Assembly: GCF_000234665.1 (NCBI RefSeq)
Contig: NC_018338.1
Span: 1,904,240 to 1,968,239 of the forward strand
Reading direction: 5' to 3'
Origin: Leishmania mexicana MHOM/GT/2001/U1103
Taxonomy: Eukaryota > Euglenozoa > Kinetoplastea > Trypanosomatida > Trypanosomatidae
DNA length: 64,000 nt
Each line of letters begins with the position of its first letter. The first letter of the stretch is position 1. The notes below the pieces were generated by a model, which was given only the letters and a program-made list of their open reading frames with translations, searched no databases and had not been told where the DNA came from. A program made the position numbers and the translations under genes. Positions 20,106 through 29,943 of this stretch are shown piece by piece.

Positions 20106-21341
20106 ATGTACAGAGACGGCGCTGACAGCCACACATGGCATATCATGAGCGACAAGCAGGAGGAGTGCACCTCACGAGCCTCCGCCTCGCCTACCCCAGA
20201 TGAAGGCGATCGGGAGTCACGACGACTTGTGCGTGAACGCGAGCGTCAGGAGCGACTGAGAGGACGGCTGACAGATCTCACGTTTGCTGACATTTCCTGC
20301 TCTCGGGATGGGAAATCGGACTTTGTAAAGCAAAACGTCATAGTCTGCATTAAAGGTTCGAAGTCGCAGTTCAACGCCCGCATTGGGCGAATGAAGAGCA
20401 TCCTGCCGCCCCTCACCTGCGACTGCTGTCAGACGTTCTCGACGCTGTCCGCAGTGCTGCTGTCGTCCCTCGGCTTTGCAGCAATGCTGAGCGAGTGCTG
20501 CTCCCTCTCCACGGTGAACTACCTTCTGTACATTTCGGCGTGGATGCACCAGCTGACGCTGCCGTGCTGGCCGCAGAAGCGCGTGCGGCCCACCATTAGC
20601 GATCTCAACGCCTGCCTTTACCTCCGGGACTTTTTCCCCAGCAAGGCGAACGCAGACGAGTTCGAGGTCATCTTCTATAACCAAGCCCACAAGGCAGTGG
20701 ATCTGCTGCATGCCATGTGCACTCCCCGCAAGCGCGCACGCTCCAGCGACGGCGCGCACCCAGTGTACGGCTACGTGATTGTATCAGGAGACTACACCGT
20801 CTCTGTTTTCTCCGTAGAGCACGACATTGCGAAGGGGTCGCGTAGCCGCTACCGCGAGGCGTGGAGCTTCTACATCTGCGATTCCCACGGCACGCAGCCG
20901 TGGTCGGAAGACAAGGCCAGCGTGTCCGGACTGACCTTTGGCCACCGTTCGCACGACGTGGACGATACAAAGCTGGAGGAGGAGGCCAGTAACGGAAGCT
21001 GCACTCCCAGCTCGGCGGCGGACCTCTCGGTGGAGGATGGCATTCACTACTTCTCCACCATCCTGTTCACTCTTCTAGAGGAACACCGCAAAGGTGCGCA
21101 GCGCACGAGTCAGGTGCCGTACATGACGTGGACCCCGCTGCGGCGGCGGCGATCACTGGCGTACACGGCGCAAGAGCTCAAGAGGATTATCGACAACCAT
21201 TGGATTCCCAAGGTACTGTCGAATCCCATGGTGCAGGCCGAGGCCAAGAAGTTCTCCTTCAAACCGCTGGAGTGTTTCTGGGGAATCAGTCCCGTTACAA
21301 CAGCGAAAACTTGCACAGCCTCAGGTGCGTCACCTGCATGA
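20106..21341 (+). CDS. Unknown protein, 411 aa, with a peptidase-like G-x-x-S...DSHG patch
   Basis: No family recognised with confidence. ATGs at 20106 and 20145 are both possible; the second has the better context and would give 398 residues. An N-terminal charged Arg/Glu segment (about 35-55) precedes a globular region with many Cys. Around residues 220-265 the text YGYVIVSGDYTVSVFSV...FYICDSHG (hallmark at 20868-20891) resembles the beta-hairpin and Asp-Ser-His element of several papain-like/ubiquitin peptidase folds, and CDCCQTFSTLSAVLLSS (20415-20465) could supply a Cys. This is a weak fold-level resemblance only. The C-terminus is Arg-rich then a WGI-containing tail. Confidence 0.7.
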   Translation: MYRDGADSHTWHIMSDKQEECTSRASASPTPDEGDRESRRLVRERERQERLRGRLTDLTFADISCSRDGKSDFVKQNVIVCIKGSKSQFNARIGRMKSILPPLTCDCCQTFSTLSAVLLSSLGFAAMLSECCSLSTVNYLLYISAWMHQLTLPCWPQKRVRPTISDLNACLYLRDFFPSKANADEFEVIFYNQAHKAVDLLHAMCTPRKRARSSDGAHPVYGYVIVSGDYTVSVFSVEHDIAKGSRSRYREAWSFYICDSHGTQPWSEDKASVSGLTFGHRSHDVDDTKLEEEASNGSCTPSSAADLSVEDGIHYFSTILFTLLEEHRKGAQRTSQVPYMTWTPLRRRRSLAYTAQELKRIIDNHWIPKVLSNPMVQAEAKKFSFKPLECFWGISPVTTAKTCTASGASPA

Positions 21342-22074
21342 CGCGAGAGAGAAGAAAAGCAAACAAACAAATGAGTGACTTACTCTAAACGCGCGCACAC
21401 ACACAGAAAGCGGCTCTACGCGAGGCAATTGCGCCAGAACTGAGGCCTAGATACTGCATCAGACGCGAGCACGCATAAACTCCCGCGCGCGATGCCTTGC
21501 TATGCTGCACCCCATACTTTTTTTGCTCCTGTTCGTTGACGACGGACTTGCTTTCCAATGACCGTCTCTGTCCCTCGTCGGCGCTAGCGAACTGCTTCCG
21601 CCGATCTTATCAGTGTTTGCGAGGGAGACGCTAAACACTACGGCGCCCATTGTACATGTCTACACGGCAGTGTCTCCTCCGACTAGACTTCTTTATCATC
21701 TCTTCTGTCCGCACGCCCCTTTTCTCGCCCTTTCCCTCACGGCTCTCCTCGCCTGGCTCCTGATTCGCGCTTGCACAACGGACACTTGCAGGCTCACCTG
21801 GTCGTCTTCTATTTTTCGGCACTGCCTCACCAGCTACAAGAAGGCCCGAGACTTGCTAAGTGAGCAGCGGTAAGGCACATGTGCCACGGTAGGGAGCCAA
21901 GACGTCTCACGTTGATCGGCTTTCGTTCCGTGTCTCCTTGTACGATTTCGAGCTCCTGCGTGGATCCACCCGCTGCCTCGTGTCGGCGGTCAGACACGCG
22001 CTCCTCTCCCGGCGTCAACACGCCAAAGGCTATTTGTGGGGCTCTGCTCCAAGCAAGGGAGGAGGCACGTCACC
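21342..22074. other. Intergenic region
   Basis: No gene. C/T-rich tract at 21660-21770 precedes several AGs (from about 21790), leaving a long leader before the DRG2 gene. Confidence 0.45.
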
Positions 22075-23199
22075 ATGGGTCTTCTCGAGCGCAGAAAAGC
22101 GATCGAGGAGGAGATCGCGAGAACACAAAAGAACAAAAAGACGGAGTATCATGTCGGCCGTCTCAAGGGGCAGCTGGCGCGCATCAAGACGGAAATGATG
22201 GAGAATGCCGCTCGGGCGGCCGGCGCGAAGGGCGGAGACGGCTTCGACGTTCGCAAGAGCGGCGATGTGCGCTGCGCCCTGGTCGGGTTTCCGTCCGTCG
22301 GCAAGTCGTCCTTTCTCTCGCGTGTCACACAGACAGAGAGTGAGGCGGCCGGCTACGAGTTCACCACGCTGACGTGCATTCCGGGAAAGCTGATGCACAA
22401 GGGAACGGAAATTCAAATCCTTGATTTGCCTGGCATTATTGAAGGTGCGGCGGAGGGTAAGGGCCGCGGTCGCCAGGTCATCGCGACGGCGCGCACTGCC
22501 GACATGATCATCCTCATGCTCGACGCTGCCAAGGCAGAGGCACAGCGTTCGAAGATTGAGAACGAGCTTGAGTCCGTTGGTATCCGTCTGAATCAGCGCT
22601 TCCCCAACGTCACCTTCAAGAAGAAGACATCGTGCAGCATGAATGTCGTGAGCTACAGCTCCACTGTGCCGCAAACAAGGGGCGTCTCCGAGCAGATGGT
22701 GAAGGAGGTGCTGAAAGACTATGGTATCTTTAACGCTGATGTGGCCCTGCGCGAAGACATCACTGTCGACCAGTTCATCGACGTGATAGAAGGAAACCGT
22801 AAGTACATGCCGTGCCTGTACGTGTACAATAAGATCGACACAATCACTATGGAGGAGATGGACCGCCTGAGTCGCCTGCCGCACTCTGTCGTGCTGTCGC
22901 TGCACTGGGACCTCAACGTCGGCGAGGTCATTGATGAGGTGTGGGAGCACCTCAACATCATTCGCATCTACACAAAGAAGCATGGTGAGCACCCGGACTT
23001 CGGCAAGCCGTTCGTCGTGAAGCGCGACGCAAGTGTGGAACACATTTGCAAGCGCATTCACAAGGATATTGCGTCACGCTTCAAGTACGCCCTTGTGTGG
23101 GGCACGAGCGCGAAGCACCAGCCACAGCGCGTCGGTATTTCACATGAGCTAGAGGACGAGGATGTTCTTCAAATCATGCTAAGAACAGCCAATGAGTAG
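22075..23199 (+). CDS. DRG2: Developmentally regulated GTP-binding protein 2 (DRG2/Rbg2)
   Basis: A 374-residue Obg-HflX-superfamily GTPase. The N-terminal helix-turn-helix with IARTQKNKKTEYH (14-26) is the DRG hallmark, and K-K-T-E-Y-H matches DRG2 more closely than DRG1. G1 is GFPSVGKSS (71-79), G3 DLPG (117-120), followed by IIEGAAEGKGRGRQVI; G4 is NKID (252-255); the C-terminal TGS-like domain ends with FKYALVWGTSAKHQPQRVG. DRG GTPases bind ribosomes with DFRP partners and help stalled translation. 22075 is the first ATG in the frame. Confidence 0.94.
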   Translation: MGLLERRKAIEEEIARTQKNKKTEYHVGRLKGQLARIKTEMMENAARAAGAKGGDGFDVRKSGDVRCALVGFPSVGKSSFLSRVTQTESEAAGYEFTTLTCIPGKLMHKGTEIQILDLPGIIEGAAEGKGRGRQVIATARTADMIILMLDAAKAEAQRSKIENELESVGIRLNQRFPNVTFKKKTSCSMNVVSYSSTVPQTRGVSEQMVKEVLKDYGIFNADVALREDITVDQFIDVIEGNRKYMPCLYVYNKIDTITMEEMDRLSRLPHSVVLSLHWDLNVGEVIDEVWEHLNIIRIYTKKHGEHPDFGKPFVVKRDASVEHICKRIHKDIASRFKYALVWGTSAKHQPQRVGISHELEDEDVLQIMLRTANE

Positions 23200-23796
23200 C
23201 GTCTCTGTTTTTGCTGTCACTGCAGTGGATCGATGCGCATGTGCAGTCTTTGCGTCGCATAAATCCAGACGATAAACCGCAAAAGGAGGTGGAGAAAAGA
23301 AAGTGAAACACACGTGTATGAGTGTGTGTGTCAAGCTACGCCCCGCCTGCATCGTTGTGTAAGAGGATGTCCAGATGCAGAGGAGACTGACGCGGCGTCC
23401 GTCGAACGGAACGCATATCGGTGTGCACCGTGTGCGGCTGACTATGCTTGTGTGCCGGCAGAGAGTGTGCCACAGAAGGAAAACTGGTTTCTTCCTACCG
23501 CTCATGTCGGTTCTTATTCTCATGTGCTTGCCTTCCTACCTCAAGGGAACATTCCTCTAGGACTCCTATCGAGCATGACCATATCCCTGGACAACGTCTT
23601 CGTTTCCTGCATTCTCTTCCCGCCGGTGCGTCCATCGCACCCTTGCCTTCCCTAACTTTTCTCTTGAAACTCTGTATCGTTGCTGCGCACTTGTCCGCAC
23701 CGGTAGAGTCCCAAAAGCGAGCCTGTTCTTGGGCCTCACCACCACCACCACCCTCCTTCTTCCTTCTTGCTCTCCGCCTCAGGGTGTCCTCTGTGA
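23200..23796 (+). promoter_or_regulatory. Intergenic region ending in a splice acceptor at about 23782
   Basis: Untranslated. A pyrimidine run at about 23744-23779 ends with CAG (AG at 23781-23782), 14 nt before the ATG at 23797. This close acceptor supports that ATG as the start of the PCI-type gene. Confidence 0.55.
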
Positions 23797-25590
23797 ATGA
23801 CAGATTCACAACAACAGCACAACAACGGAAAAACGTGCACACGTATGAGCCAGCACCAGGACGTGTTGACGGCAGCTTTTTTGCGGGCACATGGGGTCGC
23901 ACTGTCGAAGCCGCTGCGCGATTGGCTGACGCGAGTCTCGTTCTTAGCGCGGGCTCAGACATCTGTCGAGAAAAAGGAGAAGTACGAAAGGTGGGCTCTG
24001 CGAGCAGTGGAGGATGCAGTGAAGTCGCCGGGTGGTGTGGCAGCCATCATGTGGGCCAAGCAAAGCGTTGTAATGCCGCCCGATTCGCCTGACTGTACGT
24101 CGGAGTGGTGGCAAGAGAGTCGCCGCTCCTATGCAACCTCCTCAAGTGGCGCTACCGCTCCTTACGAGAACCCCACGCGAGCGTCGCTGTTGACAGAGAC
24201 AATGCAACGCGCCCCGGCGCCGCTGCAGCCCTTTGTGCAGCAGGGCTTCAGCCTCTACGACAGAGAGGTGACCCTTGGTCACCGCCGCTACGAACAGGTC
24301 ACCTTTGTGGAAATGCTCAATATTGCAAAGAGTCTGCAAGCCAAGGCGTCTCCAGCACCCGTGCCGTCACCGGCCCTGCCACCCCCCTCACAGCCGCCGC
24401 CATTATCGTACAACGCGTTCATGACCCCGACAGCAACCATCACGCGCACCGTTTTCGTACCGCCAACCGAGCACAAGAGGCCCGCCCCGGAAGCCGCGCC
24501 GCACGAGCCTCCACATAAACGAGCTGTGCCAGCCACCGCACCCGCTGTGTCGCGGAAGGACAAGACGTTCTTCTTCCAGCTTGCTGGTATCACGGACGCT
24601 GAAGTGGCCGCCCCGCGTGAATTTATCGGGCTGTCGACGGAGCTGGAGCGTCATTACACCCGCTACGAGCCCCTGGTCGAGGACATTCGCCCCCTCGCGG
24701 TGTTGAAGGACGCGTACGCGCACATTACCACGCACGCCACGGGCTTGGAGAGGGCGGAAGGCAAGAAGGCTGCACAGAAGTACCTGAGTGATCAGCTCAA
24801 GGGCATGCGGCAGGACCTGCGAGTGCAGAACATTGTCGATAACTTCACCGTCATGGTGTATGAGGTGCACGCGCGGCTCTGCCTGGAGACTGGCGACATT
24901 GGCGAGTTCAACCAGTGCCAAGCAGGTCTGAAGCAGTTCTATGCAATGGACGCTGTTGACCTGAGTCAGTGCGATGTGAAGAACTTCTTTCTCTACCGCC
25001 TGGTGTACCTGACGCTGAGCGGACAGTACGACTCTCTCTCTACGGAGCTCATTCACTTCACCAACGCCCAGCTGCAGGGTACCGACCGGGTTGGCAGCAG
25101 CATCACCAGGGAACCGGTCAACCGCACTCTCGCTCTCTGCGCCGCGTGCAACGACGGCGACACGCCGTCGCTATGCCGTCTTCTGCTCAGCTTCGAGGTG
25201 GAAATGACGTACCTCGTTCGCATCTACTTACAAAAATTGCGGATCATGTGGCTCAAAGAAATTCTCACCGCCATGAAGGGCTCACTCACGCTACGCTTTC
25301 TGATGGCCAGCCTCGGCTTCACGCCACTTCCACACGGCAAGAAGAGGCGTCAGCTGTTCTGGTTGGACGACGCGGAGGAGAGCGCCGCGCTTCGGTTTAC
25401 CGAGCTCTTTCAAACACTCAAGGTGGAGCTGCCGCCAGAATTCTCCTTTCACGCAGAGGTGACCCGCGCAAAGCACACCGGGTCAGACCCGCAGGCGCAC
25501 TATCCGTCCCTCGACGCTGCCACTGCCCTGAAAGCAGTCAACGACTACCTCGTATTCCTTGGGACACGCAAAGACGCCGTCCGCACATAG
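23797..25590 (+). CDS. SAC3/GANP-type PCI protein, THP3/LENG8 family
   Basis: A 597-residue protein. Residues about 245-560 match the SAC3/GANP domain: PREFIGLSTELERHYTRYEPLVEDIRPLAVLKDAYAHI, then the strongly diagnostic GMRQDLRVQNI..FTVMVYEVHARLCLETGDIGEFNQCQ (about 340-380) seen in LENG8/THP3, and the C-terminal PCI winged-helix part. The central region (about 170-245) is Pro/Ala-rich and disordered, with basic PHKRA stretches. THP3-Csn12-type complexes act in transcription elongation and mRNA processing in the nucleus; with cis-introns nearly absent here, a role in mRNA maturation or export is inference. A second Met at 23845 is an alternative start. Confidence 0.88.
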   Translation: MTDSQQQHNNGKTCTRMSQHQDVLTAAFLRAHGVALSKPLRDWLTRVSFLARAQTSVEKKEKYERWALRAVEDAVKSPGGVAAIMWAKQSVVMPPDSPDCTSEWWQESRRSYATSSSGATAPYENPTRASLLTETMQRAPAPLQPFVQQGFSLYDREVTLGHRRYEQVTFVEMLNIAKSLQAKASPAPVPSPALPPPSQPPPLSYNAFMTPTATITRTVFVPPTEHKRPAPEAAPHEPPHKRAVPATAPAVSRKDKTFFFQLAGITDAEVAAPREFIGLSTELERHYTRYEPLVEDIRPLAVLKDAYAHITTHATGLERAEGKKAAQKYLSDQLKGMRQDLRVQNIVDNFTVMVYEVHARLCLETGDIGEFNQCQAGLKQFYAMDAVDLSQCDVKNFFLYRLVYLTLSGQYDSLSTELIHFTNAQLQGTDRVGSSITREPVNRTLALCAACNDGDTPSLCRLLLSFEVEMTYLVRIYLQKLRIMWLKEILTAMKGSLTLRFLMASLGFTPLPHGKKRRQLFWLDDAEESAALRFTELFQTLKVELPPEFSFHAEVTRAKHTGSDPQAHYPSLDAATALKAVNDYLVFLGTRKDAVRT

Positions 25591-26220
25591 GCGACACACT
25601 TCTCTGTTAGCGTGTGCCTGCCCCCTCTCGCCATCGCCCCTCCATTATCACTGCACAGGGGAGGGGGTGGGAGTGCATCGTCTGCGATGGAGACAATTAA
25701 TCACGCAAGCAACATTCACTATGGCGCTCTTGGGCGGTGGTTGTCTTAACACGGATGGCCACTAACTCGTGCAGCGCCTGCGCAAAGCGCCTCGGTGGAT
25801 GGGCAACTGGCGGCAGCGAGACATGCCGCAGCGCACCGTCTCTCTTCTGCCCTTCAGCGCTCCTTCCCCCTTTTTCGGCGGACGGGGCCACTTTCTAGGC
25901 CAGAGCTGGGTTACCACAACTCATTCTTTTTCTTTTACTGTCCCTCCCATGCAGCGGGGTTATACCGTCCCTCTATCCATCTTTCCCACGCATCCGCCTC
26001 TTTCTATTGAATGCCCGCTGTGGTTGACCAGAAACGCATAGTATCTGGACCGTGCACGTGGCGCCCCTTTTTTCCTCACAGCAACACCGACGCTCACAGC
26101 TTTGACATGTTACACCGCTTGCTCTGCAGTCCAAAAGTCATTTCCTCTTTTCCTCGTTTATTTCGCTTGTATTATTCTTTTAACATCTTTTCCCAGCGGT
26201 TGACGTCCCGGCACACGGCG
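25591..26220 (+). promoter_or_regulatory. Intergenic region with acceptor at about 26196
   Basis: No gene. The pyrimidine-rich segment 26133-26194 ends in CCCAG (AG at 26195-26196), 24 nt before the ATG at 26221. Upstream in-frame ATGs (26011, 26107) would be removed by this splice. Confidence 0.6.
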
Positions 26221-27291
26221 ATGCCCTCTCGTGATTGCACGGTTGACCGCGAGGCGGCGGTGCAGAACCGCAAGAAGGACCACATCGACATTTGCTTGCA
26301 TAAGGACGTCGAGCCACACAAGAGACACACCATCTGGAACAAGTACACGCTTCCCTACAAGGCACTTCCCGAAGTTGATCTGCAGAAGATCGAGACGTCC
26401 TGCGAGTTTATGGGCAAGCGCATCTCCTTTCCCTTCTTCATTTCCTCCATGACCGGCGGTGAGGCGCACGGTCGCGTCATCAACGAGAACCTGGCAAAGG
26501 CATGCGAGGCCGAGAAGATCCCGTTCGGGCTTGGTAGCATGCGCATCATCAACCGCTATGCGTCGGCGGTGCACACCTTTAACGTGAAGGAGTTCTGCCC
26601 CTCGGTTCCGATGCTAGCCAATATCGGCCTGGTGCAGCTGAACTACGGTTTTGGCCCAAAGGAGGTAAACAACCTCGTGGACTCGGTACACGCCGACGGT
26701 CTGTGCATCCACCTGAACCATACGCAAGAGGTCTGCCAGCCGGAGGGCGACACAAACTTTGAGGGCCTGATTGAGAAGCTGCGCCAGCTGTTGCCGCACA
26801 TCAAGGTGCCGGTACTCGTGAAGGGTGTCGGTCACGGCATTGATTACGAGTCGATGGTGGCCATCAAGGCGAGCGGCGTCAAGTACGTGGACGTTTCGGG
26901 ATGCGGCGGCACGTCGTGGGCCTGGATCGAGGGCCACCGGCAGCCATACAAGGCTGAGGAGGAGAACATTGGTTACCTCTTTCGCGACATCGGTGTGCCT
27001 ACAGATGTCTGCCTGCGTGAGAGCGCGCCGCTGACCGTCAACGGCGACCTCCACCTTATCGCCGGCGGCGGTATCCGCAACGGCTTGGACGTTGCCAAGG
27101 CGCTCATGATGGGTGCCGAGTACGCCACAGCGGCGATGCCGTTCCTTGCGGCTGCGCTGGAAAGCTCAGAGGCGGTCCGTGCAGTAATTCAGCGTATCCG
27201 CCAGGAGCTGCGTGTCTCCATGTTCACCTGCGGTGCTCGCAATATCGAGGAGCTGCGACGCATGAAGGTGATTGAACTCGGCCACCTTTGA
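26221..27291 (+). CDS. IDI2: Isopentenyl-diphosphate delta-isomerase, type 2 (FMN-dependent)
   Basis: A 356-residue TIM-barrel flavoenzyme that interconverts IPP and DMAPP at the start of isoprenoid (sterol, dolichol, ubiquinone) synthesis using FMN, NADPH and Mg2+. Visible motifs are RKKDHI (17-22), SSMTGG (75-80), GLGSMR (103-108), HLN-x-x-QE-x-x-Q-P-E-G-D (164-177, which includes the conserved Gln and metal-binding Glu), VKGVGHG (200-206), [10 protein letters not shown] (224-233) and a C-terminal GGGIRNG. Type 2 enzymes are typical of bacteria and archaea; most eukaryotes use the unrelated type 1. The C-terminal tripeptide is GHL, which is close to but not a canonical PTS1, so glycosomal targeting is uncertain. 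The start is fixed by the splice acceptor at about 26196; an upstream in-frame extension exists. Confidence 0.95.
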   Translation: MPSRDCTVDREAAVQNRKKDHIDICLHKDVEPHKRHTIWNKYTLPYKALPEVDLQKIETSCEFMGKRISFPFFISSMTGGEAHGRVINENLAKACEAEKIPFGLGSMRIINRYASAVHTFNVKEFCPSVPMLANIGLVQLNYGFGPKEVNNLVDSVHADGLCIHLNHTQEVCQPEGDTNFEGLIEKLRQLLPHIKVPVLVKGVGHGIDYESMVAIKASGVKYVDVSGCGGTSWAWIEGHRQPYKAEEENIGYLFRDIGVPTDVCLRESAPLTVNGDLHLIAGGGIRNGLDVAKALMMGAEYATAAMPFLAAALESSEAVRAVIQRIRQELRVSMFTCGARNIEELRRMKVIELGHL

Positions 27292-28191
27292 CCCTTTTCG
27301 TCACTCTTTTATGCCTGTGTGCGTCCTCAACGCAGACCCTCGTCGTGCGCTCTCATCGGCGGCCCCCTTCCCCTCCCTCGATGCCCCCCTTTTCTTCGTT
27401 CATACGTATTAGGCAACTGCTCTGGACACCTAGTGACTGAAAGGAAAAGAAATTTGAAAGCTGGCCGAAATGAACTAACGCGAAGAAAAACAATCTCTCT
27501 CCGTTCCGCGCGTGTACACTTGCGGTGTGGAAGAATGGGAGCTCGTGCTGTTGCACTACTCAGTATGGCCTCGGGGTTATCATCCGATATCGTTCTCTCG
27601 CCGCCCCATGCCACAGGCCAGCGGTGACCTCTAGTGAAGGCCATGCATGTACGTAGCGCTTTTTTCTTTAAGGTGTTTTGTTTTTCGAACGGCGACAGGG
27701 AAAAAGTGACGGTGACCAACACATCGACTCGAAGATAGGCGACAGTGCCGTGAGCACCCGAGCTGTTTCATGCTCGAGCTGACAGTCTCTCTCTGCTGTG
27801 GGTGTACACGGTGTTCCGCAGCATAGATGGAGGAAGTCGGTGCCGCGCACGTGCGAGGCACAGAGGATGCTTGCGCCGTTTTGTTCCGTGGGTATGTGCG
27901 TGTGAGTGTGTCTTGTCTCTCCCCTGATGTCATGTTCCGCCTTTCCTATTGCATCTGCCCTGTTACCTTCTCCGTTCTACCCGATGCCCTTTTTTTTCCT
28001 CCCATCCTCACCCTTCTCGCTTGCTTGCTCATACGGGGGGGGGCACCACACAGACGCGAGGAGTCAGCTGTTCGTCTTACGTGTCTTCAGTGCCACTTCC
28101 TCACTCCAACACCGAACGATCACAACGAGGCCAACGTGGCTGTTGCAGAAGCTCACATACATACGCGCAAAACACGCACACACGCAGGACC
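27292..28191. other. Intergenic region
   Basis: No supported gene. C/T tracts at about 27360-27400 and 27955-28030, and a G-run near 28035-28045, precede AG sites near 28050-28070 that could serve the next gene. Confidence 0.45.
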
Positions 28192-29232
28192 ATGGCATCG
28201 CGTGCCATTTCCAACTATACAGCGGACTTTTCGCCGCTTAAGTACATTGAGCGCGCCGTCAGGAACTCGGACTGCCGAACACCCATCATTTTTGTGCAGC
28301 AAGACGGTGACCCGTTTCAGACCGTGTGTTACCTGGCCAAGAAGCGCGACTCCGCCGTTTGGAGCTTTGACGTGGCTCAGCTGCAGAGCATGCAGAACGT
28401 TGCGGACTACATCGATGTGGGTATCAACAATGGCGACTGGGTGTACATAACCAATTGCGACCTTGTGAGTGAGTCGTACTTCCGCGATGTTGCGCGCACC
28501 CTGTACAAGATTCTCCCCGAGCCGCAACTCTACCCTCGCCGTGAGGTGTTCCGCTGCTTTTTTGGCGTTACCGTGCCCTTTGACCTGAACTCGCCAGTGG
28601 GTGTGCCCTTTCCTCCGCTGTTCATGCACAGCTCCCTGGTGGCACGCCCCACCGCTGCGCAAGGCACGAAGTGGTCGCGTATTATGCCGGCTGAAAAGAC
28701 CCTCTTTTCCGCTGCGGCGCTGAAGCACCAACAGCGTCGCGAGGCTGGCCGCGAAAGCGACAGTGAGAGCGACCTGGATGAGGCCGACCGCATTTCCGGA
28801 ATTATCTTTTACCGCGCTGTGGAACGGAGCCGTGACATTGATCAGTCAACCGTAACGCTAGCGAAGCACGAGATGATGCAAGCCGTCGAAGCGCAGGATG
28901 ATCCCCTCATGCGACGTCTTGTGTCCTCCGGCGAGGTGGACCTGTCACGAAAGCTGAAGGACGGCATGACACCCTTGCAGTATGCCTGCTGCAAGGAGCT
29001 GACGGGGTCTGTGCGCACCTTGTTGTCGCTAGGTGCTGACCCCAACGCCGCCCGCGAGTCCGACGGTCGCCCTCCGCTGTTCATGTCGATCGACGACATC
29101 GAGCTAGCAAAAATGCTCGTTGAAGGCGGTGCAGACCTCTTCTCCAAATTCGAAGGCCACCGCGCCGACACACACCCTGACACCTCCCCTGATGTGGCAG
29201 CCTACTTAGATAAGGAGCGCAAATGCATGTAA
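28192..29232 (+). CDS. Ankyrin-repeat protein with N-terminal dynein-D6-like module
   Basis: A 346-residue protein. The C-terminal part (about 257-316) contains two ankyrin repeats (DGMTPLQYACCKEL...GADPN and DGRPPLF...LVEGGADLF). Unexpectedly, residues about 29-150 read like the D6 (AAA6) region of dynein heavy chains: TPIIFVQQDGDP (30-41) corresponds to the P-(I/L)-I-F-x-L-x-x-G-x-D-P start, GDWVYITNCDL (81-91) to the G-x-W-V-x-L-Q-N-C-H-L motif, and VFRCFFGVTVP (119-129) to the FRL-(F/W)-L-T-x-P strand. It therefore looks like a stand-alone relative of that module fused to ankyrins. A flagellar role is inference. An acidic Ser/Asp/Glu patch (about 184-200) links the two halves. Confidence 0.8.
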   Translation: MASRAISNYTADFSPLKYIERAVRNSDCRTPIIFVQQDGDPFQTVCYLAKKRDSAVWSFDVAQLQSMQNVADYIDVGINNGDWVYITNCDLVSESYFRDVARTLYKILPEPQLYPRREVFRCFFGVTVPFDLNSPVGVPFPPLFMHSSLVARPTAAQGTKWSRIMPAEKTLFSAAALKHQQRREAGRESDSESDLDEADRISGIIFYRAVERSRDIDQSTVTLAKHEMMQAVEAQDDPLMRRLVSSGEVDLSRKLKDGMTPLQYACCKELTGSVRTLLSLGADPNAARESDGRPPLFMSIDDIELAKMLVEGGADLFSKFEGHRADTHPDTSPDVAAYLDKERKCM

Positions 29233-29943
29233 ACAGACGTTGGCACACGATGTATTCTACCTGCAAGCCGCCATGGGCGCCTGCGCGCACGTCATTGTTG
29301 ATCTTCTTTTCTCTTTCGCTCTATGTTTCGTTACGACCATGTCTTGATGTACAGCCACTTCTCTCTCTCCACTCCACGTAATGCTGTTCAGCAGCGCTCA
29401 TCTGGGCGGAATGTGCTCCGGACTACCTTTTCTTGCGCGCGTGCGCTTACGCGAGGGAGGGAAAGCCAGCGTCTCTTATTTCTTCGCCTCCGCGTCCTTT
29501 TTTTCTTCCTATTGTCTGGATATGTAATGCGCTCTGGTACAGTGGAAGCACACAACGGAGGAACTCATGAAACCGCGGAACGGGAAGAACTTAGTCGCGC
29601 AACTGTGCATTCCTCGGCATACTCCCCATCGTGACGCTTGTGGTACGGCAAGCATGTGAGGGTTTGTGAGCGTCGTGCCACCACGCTGCTCCCCTCCCCC
29701 TCCCTCCGCCGACTGAGCTGCGTCTTACTTGCTGTTGGTGCCTTCATTTTGCTTTGTCTTGTCGTGCTAGGTGCGATAAGCGGGGGTTGTACGACACACT
29801 CCGTGTGACAGACACATAACTTTCCGATGATCTGGCTCTCTTTTTACTCTACCTATCTTCATTGCCCGCTCACCCCCTCTCCTCTCCCAACCCTTCCCTC
29901 TTGACACAGGCACACACGCACACACTCACTCGCACAAAGAGAC
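29233..29943 (+). promoter_or_regulatory. Intergenic region with acceptor at about 29909
   Basis: No gene. The pyrimidine tract 29867-29902 is followed by ACAG (AG at 29908-29909), 35 nt before the ATG of the first amino-acid permease. Confidence 0.55.
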
